Source: Bacteroidales bacterium (lineage in GTDB: Bacteria > Bacteroidota > Bacteroidia > Bacteroidales > UBA932). Taken from it: DNA of 18,653 nucleotides. Both the position numbers and the translations under genes were made by a program. A model generated the notes under the pieces. The model was not told where the DNA came from. It was given only the letters and a program-made list of their open reading frames with translations, and made no database searches. Positions 1-7,727 of this stretch are shown piece by piece. Location: the NCBI GenBank assembly GCA_017556665.1, contig JAFYMJ010000166.1, positions 1 to 18,653 on the forward strand, in the 5' to 3' direction. Positions within the stretch are counted from its first letter, which is position 1; every line of letters begins with the position of its first letter.

Positions 1-539
1 ACAAGGAATGCTCGAGCTGCAAAATATTCTCTTTGCTCAAGAGTTGTTTTGCAACCATTCTCTTTTAGAATATCCAAAAGTGGTTGGTAAGAGTCTTTAG
101 ATGGAATTATAACAACATCATTATAATTTTTTGCTGCACCTCTAATCAAAGAAATGCCACCAATATCTATCTTCTCAATTATATCTTCGTGAGATGCCTT
201 TGCTGCAACATACTCCTCAAACGGATACAGGTCAACAATTACCAAATCAATGGAAGGAATCTCATACTCTGCAATCTCTTGCTGGTCTTGGCCATGGTCT
301 CTTCTGTTAAGAATACCTCCAAACACTTTTGGATGCAAAGTTTTTACTCTACCACCCAAAATTGATGGATATCCGGTAACAGATTCTACGGTTTTAACGT
401 TAACTCCCATTCCTTTAAGGAAATCGTATGTGCCGCCAGTAGAAAGAATTTCTACTCCATTCTCATTTAAGATTTTAACAATCTCTTCTAATCCGTCTTT
501 GTAATAAACAGAAATTAGGGCTCTTTTAATCTCTTTCAC
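1..539 (-). CDS. purH: PurH, bifunctional AICAR formyltransferase/IMP cyclohydrolase, N-terminal part (runs off the left edge)
   Basis: The last two steps of de novo purine synthesis: formylation of AICAR and closure to IMP, in the cytoplasm. Only the first 179 codons are in the window, covering most of the N-terminal MGS-like IMP cyclohydrolase domain. Diagnostic stretches read on the minus strand are ALISVYYKDGL near the start, EILSTGGTYDFL, GYPSILGGRVKTLHPKVFGG, IDLVIVDLYPF and IDIGGISLIRGAAKNYNDVV; all are classic PurH motifs and very close to Bacteroides PurH. The start is taken as GTG at 539, because no in-frame ATG lies upstream and the protein then begins (M)KEIKRALISVYYKDG, which fits the family start. 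The gene is divergent from ispD across a 118-bp AT-rich gap. No convincing -7 box was found for purH. The formyltransferase domain would lie outside the window. Confidence 0.96.
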   Translation of the reverse strand, partial: MKEIKRALISVYYKDGLEEIVKILNENGVEILSTGGTYDFLKGMGVNVKTVESVTGYPSILGGRVKTLHPKVFGGILNRRDHGQDQQEIAEYEIPSIDLVIVDLYPFEEYVAAKASHEDIIEKIDIGGISLIRGAAKNYNDVVIIPSKDSYQPLLDILKENGCKTTLEQREYFAARAFL

Positions 540-612
540 GGTGTTTATGTTTTAAATAATTTATTCGCAATTTAAAGGTGTAAAATTACTAAAAAAAAGG
601 GATAAATCTTAT

Positions 613-620
613 TATATTTG
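613..620 (+). promoter_or_regulatory. Bacteroidota-type -7 box for ispD
   Basis: TATATTTG matches the TAnnTTTG -7 consensus of the Bacteroidota primary sigma factor exactly. It lies 37 bp before the ispD ATG, so transcription would start near 627 and leave a leader of about 30 nt. No clear TTTG -33 element is visible at the usual spacing, so this is a one-box prediction. Confidence 0.5.
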
Positions 621-657
621 CATACAATCTAAAAGAATTTTAAGCAAAGAAAAGGTA

Positions 658-1368
658 ATGGAAAATAAAGGTTTGTATGTAATAATAACAGCCGGTGGAG
701 TTGGCCGGAGAATGGGTGGCCCCACTGCAAAACAATTTATTGAACTGGAAGGTAAACCTATCTTGCTTAGAACAATGGAGATGTTTACCAGCTTCTCCGA
801 CAAAATTAACATAATCCTTACATTGCCAGCTGAATACAAGGAGTACTGGAGGGAGTATTGTTTCAAGCACAACATATGGATAAAGCATATCCTTGTAGAG
901 GGGGGAATAACAAGGTTCCATTCTGTAAGGAATGCACTTGTTCATGTTCCCGACGGAGCTGTTGTGGCTGTGCATGATGGGGTAAGGCCTTTGGTGCCAA
1001 GTGAGATTCTTGACGGACTGCTGAATTACGATTTCTCAAAAGAGAATGTGGCAGGTGTTATACCTGTTATGCCATCTGTAGAGAGCATGAGAGAAAAAAT
1101 CTACGATGCAGACGGAGTGCCTGTAGGTTCTGCAACCGTAAACAGAGACAACTATATGTTTGTCCAGACACCTCAGGTGTTTGATTCTACAATACTTAAG
1201 GAGTGTTATAAAAAAGCATACTCTCCAGCATTTACAGATGATGCATCTGTTGTGGAGAGTAGTGGATATAAGGTAGCTACAACACAAGGGAGCAGATTCA
1301 ACATTAAAATTACCACTCCAGAAGATATGTTGATGGCTAAAATATTTCTTGAAATATCTAACGGATAA
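658..1368 (+). CDS. ispD: IspD, 2-C-methyl-D-erythritol 4-phosphate cytidylyltransferase
   Basis: Joins MEP and CTP to give CDP-methylerythritol in the non-mevalonate isoprenoid pathway; cytoplasmic. The 236-residue length is normal for the family. The CTP-binding loop is TAGGVGRRMGGPTAKQF (residues 11-27), keeping the basic residues R17/R18 and K25, although the usual Pro before KQ is Ala. AVHDGVRPLV (104-113), VNRDNYMFVQTPQVF (161-175, with R163), FTDDASVVE (192-200) and FNIKITTPEDM (214-224, with K217) are the expected substrate and Mg sites. ATG 658 follows AAAAGG at a reasonable distance. The stop TAA (1366-1368) abuts the stop of the convergent Lrp gene with no gap. No other MEP-pathway gene is adjacent. 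Confidence 0.95.
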   Translation: MENKGLYVIITAGGVGRRMGGPTAKQFIELEGKPILLRTMEMFTSFSDKINIILTLPAEYKEYWREYCFKHNIWIKHILVEGGITRFHSVRNALVHVPDGAVVAVHDGVRPLVPSEILDGLLNYDFSKENVAGVIPVMPSVESMREKIYDADGVPVGSATVNRDNYMFVQTPQVFDSTILKECYKKAYSPAFTDDASVVESSGYKVATTQGSRFNIKITTPEDMLMAKIFLEISNG

Positions 1369-1851
1369 CTATTTCTTTTTAGAATTGAAATCTTTAACCC
1401 AAACCTGTCTTTCAATGGCTTGATCCAATGAAATAAGGGTTTCTGTCTGTTGTACGCAAGGGATATTCTGAATTGTATTGATAAGGATATCCATAAGGTG
1501 ATCATGGTTGTAGCAGTATATCTTTAGCAACAATGAGTGTTTTCCTGTTACAAAATGACATTCAACAACCTCTGACATCTTTTTAAGTGCATCTATAACC
1601 TCTGGGTATTTGTTTGCTTCAGAAAGACTTACGCATACAAAGGCACATACGTTCAAACCTAAAGTTTGAGGTTTTACAAGCAGGCGTGAACCCGTAATGA
1701 TGCCAAGGTTCTCCATTTTTTTAACCCTTTGGTGGATTGCAGCACCCGAAACACCACATGCTCTTGCAATTTCCAGGAAAGGCATTCTTGCGTTTTTAAC
1801 TAAAAAAGAAAGAATCTTCTGATCTGTTTCATCAATTTGGTACTTTGGCAT
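1369..1851 (-). CDS. Lrp/AsnC family transcriptional regulator
   Basis: A feast/famine regulator of 160 residues, normal for Lrp/AsnC. The N-terminal winged helix-turn-helix spans about residues 5-60 (DETDQKILSFLVKNARMPF, then EIARACGVSGAAIHQRVKKM, then NLGIITGSRLLV). A RAM/AsnC_trans_reg ligand-sensing domain follows at about 65-145 (CAFVCVSL, VVECHFVTGKHSLLLKIYC, LINTIQNIPCVQQTETLISL). Such proteins form dimers to octamers that bind an amino acid and control its metabolism or transport; the ligand and targets here cannot be read from sequence. The gene sits 51 bp downstream of topA on the same strand with its own -7 box in the gap, and is convergent with ispD. There is no metabolic gene beside it to suggest a regulon, so it may be a global regulator. 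Confidence 0.93.
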   Translation of the reverse strand: MPKYQIDETDQKILSFLVKNARMPFLEIARACGVSGAAIHQRVKKMENLGIITGSRLLVKPQTLGLNVCAFVCVSLSEANKYPEVIDALKKMSEVVECHFVTGKHSLLLKIYCYNHDHLMDILINTIQNIPCVQQTETLISLDQAIERQVWVKDFNSKKK

Positions 1852-1877
1852 AGCTTACAGTTTTTAAGTAGTTTTCA

Positions 1878-1885
1878 CAAAAATA
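1878..1885 (-). promoter_or_regulatory. Bacteroidota-type -7 box for the Lrp-family gene
   Basis: On the minus strand TATTTTTG fits TAnnTTTG. It lies in the short gap between the topA stop and the regulator ATG (1851), predicting a start near 1871 and a leader of about 20 nt. No clear -33 element is visible, and the upstream promoter half would overlap the end of topA. Confidence 0.42.
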
Positions 1886-1902
1886 AAAAAATCTTTTAAA
1901 TT

Positions 1903-4215
1903 TTATTTAAGTGCTATCTTTTTTTTTCTTGTAGGTTTTGTATTGGCAATAATCTCCTGGCATGCATTCAAATCAAGGGTTTTGGCATCTGTCCCTTTAG
2001 GAATCTTATAGTTTGTTCCAGCGTGTTTAATGTATGGGCCAAATCTTCCGTCAAGAACCTGAATGTCTTCCTGCTCAAAATTGTGAATAATGCTATTAGC
2101 CTCTTTTTTAGCGGTTTCCGTAAGTAATTCTATTGCTTGGGATTCAGTAATGCTTCTTGGATCGTACACTTTGCCAAGCGATATGAATTTGCCGTTATAC
2201 TTTATGTAAGGGCCAAATTTGCCTATTGCGGCAATAATTTCTTTCCCTTCAAACTCTCCAACTTTTCTTGGAAGCTCAAAAAGTTTAAGGGCCTCTTCTA
2301 ATGTAATACTCTCTATCAGTTGCCCTTTTTGCAAACTTACAAATTGTTTGTTCGGATCATCATTGGCCCCTTTTTGAACAAGTGGACCAAATTTGCCCAA
2401 TCTTACAATTATTACCTTGCCGCTTGCAGGGTCTGTACCCAATTCTCTCTCTGCATTGGTATGAGTATTCTCTTTTAAAGTCTCATCTACCCTCTTGTGG
2501 AATGGGGTGTAGAAGTTTTGGATAAGTTTGTTCCAAACCATCTTGCCATCTGCAACCTTATCAAAATCTGCCTCAACTTTAGCGGTAAAGCCATAGTCCA
2601 ATATGCTCTCAAATTTGTTGCTCAAATAATCTGTAACCAACATTCCAATATCTTGTGGGAACAGTTTGTTCTTTTCTGCTCCAACTGTCTCTAATTGGGT
2701 AGATTCTTTAATTGTGTCATCTTTTAAGGTTAACGCACAATACTCTCTTTGTTTACCCTCTCTGTCCTCCTTAACAATATACCCTCTCTGAACAATTGTT
2801 GAGATTGTTGGTGCGTATGTAGACGGACGTCCAATTCCAAGCTCCTCAAGTTTCTTTACAAGAGATGCCTCTGAGTATCTTGCTGGCTTTTGGGTGAAAC
2901 GCTCTGTTGCAGATATCTCAATCCTCTCCATTGTCTCCCCTGTATTCAAAACTGGAAGCAATTGGTTCTCCTGTTCTGTATCCTCTTCATCCCTGCTTTC
3001 AAGGTAAAGTTTAAGGAATCCGTCAAATACAACTTGTTCTCCTTGAGATACAAACTTCTCTGCAAATTTGTTGCTCCCTATTGTTATTGTTGTCTTTTCA
3101 AGTTTTGCATCTGCCATTTGTGATGCAATAGTCCTCTTCCAGATAAGATTGTACAGTTTCTTTTCTTGTGGAGTTCCCTCTATTGTATCGTTGGCAAGGT
3201 ATGTAGGTCTAATGGCCTCGTGAGCCTCTTGTGCCCCTTTACTTTTGGTCTTGTATGCCCTTACTTTAGAGTATTCCTCTCCAAATCTGGTGCAGATTGT
3301 CTGTTTTGCACTATTAATTGCCAACTGCGACAGGTTGGTTGAATCTGTACGCATATATGTAATTAGACCGCTCTCGTACAGCTTTTGGGCAATACGCATT
3401 GTCTGTGTAACAGATAAACCTAATTTTCTTGCAGCCTCCTGTTGGAGTGCAGATGTTGTGAATGGGGGAGCAGGTGTTCTTACAAGATCTTTTGTCTCTA
3501 TCTCTTCTATTGCAAAGCAGCTCTCCTTGCAGTTTTCAAGGAAAGAGTAAGCTTGTTCCCTGGTAGAGAATTTTTCCTCCAAAAAAGCCTTTACCTTAAC
3601 ACTTTTCTTTGATGTTTGAGGGTGGAAAATTCCTTGAACTCTATAGAATGGGGTTGAATTGAAAGCTATAATTTCCCTTTCTCTCTCTACAATAAGTCTT
3701 ACGGCAACAGACTGGACTCTACCGGCTGAAAGTTTTGGGGCAACCTTTTTCCACAAGATAGGAGAAAGCTCAAAACCAACAAGCCTGTCAAGCACTCTGC
3801 GTGCCTGTTGTGCCATAACAAGGTTATTGTCTATTTGTCTTGGATTTTTAATGGCATTAAGAATTGCATCTTTTGTAATCTCATGAAAAACAATTCTTTT
3901 TGTGTTCTCTTCCTTTAACTTTAAAGTTTGTTGCAAGTGCCATGCAATAGCCTCTCCCTCACGGTCCTCATCGGATGCCAACCAAATGGTCTCGGCTTTT
4001 TTTGCAAGACTTTTAAGTTCGGAAACAATTTTGGCTTTATCTGCAGAAACTTCATAATCTGGCTCAAAATTGTTCTCTATATCTATACCAAGGTTTTTCT
4101 TTGCAAGATCTCTAATGTGGCCACCGCTAGATTTTACCACGTATCCCTCTCCAAGAAACTCTCCAATCTTTTTGGCCTTTGTAGGCGACTCTACAATAAC
4201 TAAATTCTCTCCCAT
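1903..4215 (-). CDS. topA: TopA, DNA topoisomerase I (type IA)
   Basis: Relaxes negative supercoils by cutting and passing single strands. The chosen start ATG 4215 gives MGENLVIVESPTKAK, the normal family N-terminus; a start 27 nt upstream (4242) would only add an atypical nine-residue extension. The product is 770 residues. The TOPRIM domain has VESPTKAKKI near residue 8 and the acidic DxDxE triad in LASDEDREGEAIAWHL (about D82, D84, E86). LSAGRVQSVAVRLIVEREREI is the conserved core, and GLITYMRTDS holds the catalytic Tyr (about Y287). The C-terminal third (about 590-760) has no CxxC zinc ribbons; it carries KFGP-type topoisomerase C-terminal repeats (KFGPLVQKG, KFGPYIKYNGKF, RFGPYIKHAGTNY), then a basic tail TRKKKIALK. 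This zinc-free arrangement is common outside Proteobacteria. Divergent from the PBP1A operon. Confidence 0.97.
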   Translation of the reverse strand: MGENLVIVESPTKAKKIGEFLGEGYVVKSSGGHIRDLAKKNLGIDIENNFEPDYEVSADKAKIVSELKSLAKKAETIWLASDEDREGEAIAWHLQQTLKLKEENTKRIVFHEITKDAILNAIKNPRQIDNNLVMAQQARRVLDRLVGFELSPILWKKVAPKLSAGRVQSVAVRLIVEREREIIAFNSTPFYRVQGIFHPQTSKKSVKVKAFLEEKFSTREQAYSFLENCKESCFAIEEIETKDLVRTPAPPFTTSALQQEAARKLGLSVTQTMRIAQKLYESGLITYMRTDSTNLSQLAINSAKQTICTRFGEEYSKVRAYKTKSKGAQEAHEAIRPTYLANDTIEGTPQEKKLYNLIWKRTIASQMADAKLEKTTITIGSNKFAEKFVSQGEQVVFDGFLKLYLESRDEEDTEQENQLLPVLNTGETMERIEISATERFTQKPARYSEASLVKKLEELGIGRPSTYAPTISTIVQRGYIVKEDREGKQREYCALTLKDDTIKESTQLETVGAEKNKLFPQDIGMLVTDYLSNKFESILDYGFTAKVEADFDKVADGKMVWNKLIQNFYTPFHKRVDETLKENTHTNAERELGTDPASGKVIIVRLGKFGPLVQKGANDDPNKQFVSLQKGQLIESITLEEALKLFELPRKVGEFEGKEIIAAIGKFGPYIKYNGKFISLGKVYDPRSITESQAIELLTETAKKEANSIIHNFEQEDIQVLDGRFGPYIKHAGTNYKIPKGTDAKTLDLNACQEIIANTKPTRKKKIALK

Positions 4216-4282
4216 TGAATACAAATTTCCATTAAAGTGCAAAGTAAACCATAAAGTATCTTAAAATGCAAATTTTATTTGT

Positions 4283-4290
4283 TAATTTTG
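4283..4290 (+). promoter_or_regulatory. Bacteroidota-type -7 box for the PBP1A-ddl-prmC operon
   Basis: TAATTTTG is an exact TAnnTTTG match. With a start expected about 7 nt downstream (near 4297), the first ATG at 4300 would be almost leaderless, whereas ATG 4315 would have a leader of about 18 nt. This decides the start chosen for the downstream gene. No clear -33 box was seen. Confidence 0.42.
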
Positions 4291-4314
4291 CTAAATTAAA
4301 TGGCTATTGGCATT

Positions 4315-6687
4315 ATGAAAGAAGGATTTATAAAGAGATTTTTTAAAGATAAAAAGAGGGTTAAAGCACTTATATGGGTTGTTGTATTCTCCCCTTTGCT
4401 GCTAATTTTTCTTTGTCTGTTATTGGTTGGAATCTTTGCAGATATACCATCATTTGAGGAGCTTGAAGATCCAAAAAGTCCTCTTGCCACTCAGATAATT
4501 TCTCAGGAAGGTGAGGTGTTGAGTACATTCCATATAGAAAACAGGGCATATGTAACTTTTGATGAGCTTTCGCAAGGTTTAAAGGATGCTATTGTTGCAA
4601 CAGAAGATGTAAGGTTCTATGAACACAGTGGAATTGATGCCCGCAGTCTTGCACGTGTTTTTGTTAAGTCTTTCCTAATGGGAAACAGGTCATCGGGAGG
4701 AGGAGGAAGTACATTGTCCCAGCAGTTGGCCAAATCACTTTTCCCAAGAGATACCGTAAAATCAAAATTCCCCGGTGCCAAATATTTTGTATTGGGTGCC
4801 AACAAGTTCAAGGAGTGGATTACTGCAGTAAAACTTGAGCGCAACTATACAAAGCAGGAGATTTTGAGTATGTATATGAATACTGTCTTTTTTGGCAGTA
4901 ATGCATATGGAATAAAGGCTGCAGCGGGAACTTTTTTTGGCAAGCTTCCAAAAGACCTTAATATAGAGGAGAGTGCCCTTTTGGTGGGAATGGTAAATAT
5001 GCCTACAAGGTATAATCCTGTCCGTAATCCCGACAAATCCCTAACCCGCAGGAACCACGTTCTAAAGCAGATGAACAAGTACGGGTATTTGCCTGATGAG
5101 CAATATGATTCCATAGTAAAGCTTCCAATTACTCTTCATTATACCAGACAGGACCATAATGCCGGTATGGCACCTCATTTCAGGGATATGATTAAGAGGG
5201 TGATGAGTGCAAAGGAGCCTGTAAGGGAGAAATACAGCAGTTATTATGCATACCAGGCAGATTCAATTTCATGGGCAGATGATCCTTTATATGGCTGGTT
5301 AAACAAGAATATAAAACCCGATGGAACAAAATACAACCTTGATAAGGATGGCTTAAAGATTTATACTCCTATTAACGCCAAAATGCAAAAATATGCAGAA
5401 GAGGCTGTAGTGGAGCATTTGAGCAAGACATTGCAACCGGCACTCAACAGAGAGCTAAGATGGAAGAATAATAAACCATTTGCCAATGATGTTCCAAAGA
5501 ATGTGACAGATGCTGTAATGAGACACGCCCGCAGATGGAGTGACAGATACAGGAACATGAAGAGTTGGGATGCAACAGATGCGCAGATAACTGAGGCATT
5601 CAATACCCCTGCAAAAATGAGGGTATTTGCGTGGAATAGCAAAAATTATGTTGATACCACAATGACTCCAAATGATTCAATCAAGTACTACAAATCTTTC
5701 TTAAGGGCAGCTATGATTGCATTGGAGCCTGGTACAGGCTATTGCAGGGCGTATGTTGGAAGTGGCAACTACAGATATTTCAAATATGACCAGGTGAGCC
5801 AAGGTCAAAGACAGGTTGGATCTACATTCAAACCATTCTTGTACTCATTGGCTATGCAAAATGGTTACACCCCTTGTGATAAAGTTGTAAATGTGCCTCA
5901 ATCTTTTGTTGTAGGTGATAAAGTATGGACTCCAAGAAGTACAGACAAACCAGAGTGGATTGGGCAGACAGTTACTTTAAAATGGGGATTGGCAAAGAGC
6001 AGCAACAATATTTCTGCATACCTTATGAAACAATTTGGTCCGCAGGCTTTGGTGGATATGGCACATACCCTTGGTATAAAGGCACATCTTGATCCAGTAG
6101 AGAGTTTGTGTGTAGGCTCAGCCGATATACCGGTTTACCAAATGGTTTCGGCTTTCAATACATTCCCTGGCAAAGGTGTGTATGCAGAGCCTATATATGT
6201 TACAAGAATAGAGGATAAGAATGGTAATGTACTGGCAACATTCAGCCCAAGAAAGAAAGAGGCAATAAATGAGCATACTGCATACCTTATGGTAAACCTT
6301 ATGAAAGGTGTTGTGCAGGAGGGTACAGGTATAAGAGCCAGACTTCTGTATGTTACAGAGAGCGAGATGGCCGGTAAGACTGGTACAACAAATGAGAATG
6401 CAGATGGATGGTTTATTGGTTATTTGCCAAAACTTACTGCTGGAGTATGGGTTGGAGCAGAGGACAGACAAGTCCACTTTAACACAACAGCAATGGGTGG
6501 TGGCTCAAATACAGCTTTGCCTATTTGGGGTATCTTTATGAAGAAAGTACTGGAGGATGGCAGTTTGGGTGTAACCAAGTATGACAAGTTCATCCCTCCT
6601 CAGGGCTTTAAATTATCTTTGGATTGCAATGGAAGTGACCAGGATATGAACAATAACAGTGAATCACAGGATTCTTTCTTTGAGTAA
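4315..6687 (+). CDS. mrcA: Class A penicillin-binding protein (PBP1A-type glycosyltransferase/transpeptidase)
   Basis: Polymerises lipid II glycan strands and cross-links their peptides; inner membrane with a periplasmic body. The start is ATG 4315 (MKEGFIKRFF, 790 residues); ATG 4300 would give 795 and is less likely given the -7 box at 4283-4290. Residue numbers below are from ATG 4300. A basic cytoplasmic tail is followed by one membrane segment (about 23-46). The GT51 domain has the catalytic Glu in ATEDVRFYEHSGID (E102), GGSTLSQQLAKSLF (136-148) and the second site in ERNYTKQEILSMYMNT (180-195). The transpeptidase domain has SxxK in GSTFKPF (S508, K511), SxN in KSSNNIS (S567, N569) and KTG in AGKTGTTNENADGWF (693-695). 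A long stretch at about 290-465 links the two domains, as in other Bacteroidota PBP1A proteins. First gene of an operon with ddl (11-bp gap) and prmC. Confidence 0.95.
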   Translation: MKEGFIKRFFKDKKRVKALIWVVVFSPLLLIFLCLLLVGIFADIPSFEELEDPKSPLATQIISQEGEVLSTFHIENRAYVTFDELSQGLKDAIVATEDVRFYEHSGIDARSLARVFVKSFLMGNRSSGGGGSTLSQQLAKSLFPRDTVKSKFPGAKYFVLGANKFKEWITAVKLERNYTKQEILSMYMNTVFFGSNAYGIKAAAGTFFGKLPKDLNIEESALLVGMVNMPTRYNPVRNPDKSLTRRNHVLKQMNKYGYLPDEQYDSIVKLPITLHYTRQDHNAGMAPHFRDMIKRVMSAKEPVREKYSSYYAYQADSISWADDPLYGWLNKNIKPDGTKYNLDKDGLKIYTPINAKMQKYAEEAVVEHLSKTLQPALNRELRWKNNKPFANDVPKNVTDAVMRHARRWSDRYRNMKSWDATDAQITEAFNTPAKMRVFAWNSKNYVDTTMTPNDSIKYYKSFLRAAMIALEPGTGYCRAYVGSGNYRYFKYDQVSQGQRQVGSTFKPFLYSLAMQNGYTPCDKVVNVPQSFVVGDKVWTPRSTDKPEWIGQTVTLKWGLAKSSNNISAYLMKQFGPQALVDMAHTLGIKAHLDPVESLCVGSADIPVYQMVSAFNTFPGKGVYAEPIYVTRIEDKNGNVLATFSPRKKEAINEHTAYLMVNLMKGVVQEGTGIRARLLYVTESEMAGKTGTTNENADGWFIGYLPKLTAGVWVGAEDRQVHFNTTAMGGGSNTALPIWGIFMKKVLEDGSLGVTKYDKFIPPQGFKLSLDCNGSDQDMNNNSESQDSFFE

Positions 6688-6698
6688 AATTTAAGCAG

Positions 6699-7727
6699 AT
6701 GGATAATAGAAAAAAGATAGCGTTAATTTATGGTGGAGATTCTTCCGAGTCAGAGGTGTCTGTAAACAGCGGCAAGAATGTGGCATTGTGCATAGATAAG
6801 GAGAAATATCTTCTATATGAGGTTCTGCTTAAGCAAGGGAGTTGGAGAGTATTGAATCCAGATGGCGGAGAGGTAGAACTTGAATATGCTATGCAGGGAT
6901 TGCGGGATATTGCATCTGTTGGTGTTGAGGTTGACAAAACAGATTTCTCTTTTGTACACAATGGAGAAAAGGTAAAGTTTGATCTGGCCTTTATAATGAT
7001 TCATGGAACGCCGGGAGAGGATGGCCTTCTGCAAGGCTATTTTGAGATGTTGGGTATTCCTCATAATACCTGTTCAGCTTTTGTTGCCTCATTGACATTT
7101 GATAAACATTCATGCAAAAGATTCCTTGATTTTGCAGGGATAAAGTTGGCAAAGGATGTCTTTCTTAGAAGGGGGAGCAGTTATTCATTGGATAAGATAA
7201 CAGAGCAGCTTGGACTACCCGTTTTTGTTAAGCCTACCAATGGCGGCAGCAGTTTTGGAGTAACCAAGGTAAAGAGAAAAGAGGATTTGCAGGCCGCAAT
7301 AGAGTTGGTCTTTAAGGAGTATGATTCTGCTCTTGTAGAGGAGTGCATTGTGGGAAGGGAGGTTACTAATGGTATCTATATGAAGAGTGGGGAGCTTGTA
7401 AAGTTGCCTGTTACAGAAATAGTTACAGAGAGGGAATTTTTTGATTACCAGGCTAAGTACCTTGGAGAGAGTAACGAGATATGTCCTGCAAATATTCCGG
7501 ACCGGTTAAGGGAAAAAATAACCTCAACCAGCGAGCTTATTTACAATTATATGGGTTGTAAGGGGCTTGTAAGGATGGATTACATTATAAGTGGGGAGGA
7601 TATTTACTTCTTGGAAATGAATGCTGTCCCTGGAATGACAGCTATGAGCCTTATTCCAGGACAGGTAAGGGCTGCAGGTATCCCAATGGAGGAATTCATT
7701 AACACTTTAATAGAGGAAATAAAATAA
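6699..7727 (+). CDS. ddl: D-alanine--D-alanine ligase
   Basis: An ATP-grasp enzyme that joins two D-Ala to give the peptidoglycan stem terminus; cytoplasmic. At 342 residues it is the usual length. Seen in order: IALIYGGDSSESEVS (8-22, with the N-terminal D-Ala site Glu17), IHGTPGEDGLLQGYFEMLGIP (101-121), the ATP loop FVKPTNGGSSFGV (176-188), EECIVGREVTNGI (214-226), FFDYQAKY (247-254), where Tyr250 matches the Tyr typical of D-Ala-D-Ala rather than D-Ala-D-Lac ligases, ICPANIP, and the metal site RMDYIISGEDIYFLEMNAVPGMT (D294, E306, N308). The operon with PBP1A is functionally sensible, as both act in peptidoglycan synthesis. The Tyr suggests normal D-Ala-D-Ala termini and hence no intrinsic vancomycin-type resistance from this enzyme; that is inference. 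Its stop TAA is followed at once by the prmC start. Confidence 0.97.
   Translation: MDNRKKIALIYGGDSSESEVSVNSGKNVALCIDKEKYLLYEVLLKQGSWRVLNPDGGEVELEYAMQGLRDIASVGVEVDKTDFSFVHNGEKVKFDLAFIMIHGTPGEDGLLQGYFEMLGIPHNTCSAFVASLTFDKHSCKRFLDFAGIKLAKDVFLRRGSSYSLDKITEQLGLPVFVKPTNGGSSFGVTKVKRKEDLQAAIELVFKEYDSALVEECIVGREVTNGIYMKSGELVKLPVTEIVTEREFFDYQAKYLGESNEICPANIPDRLREKITSTSELIYNYMGCKGLVRMDYIISGEDIYFLEMNAVPGMTAMSLIPGQVRAAGIPMEEFINTLIEEIK

Noticed and set aside
84..504. Plus-strand open frames over the purH region
   Set aside because: Shadow frames; the minus strand encodes unmistakable PurH.
4216..4242. Longer start for TopA
   Set aside because: The extension has no family support; TopA proteins begin at the VIVESPTKAK strand. 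A GAAATTTG box at 4222-4229 (-) is too close to ATG 4215 to be called a promoter with confidence.
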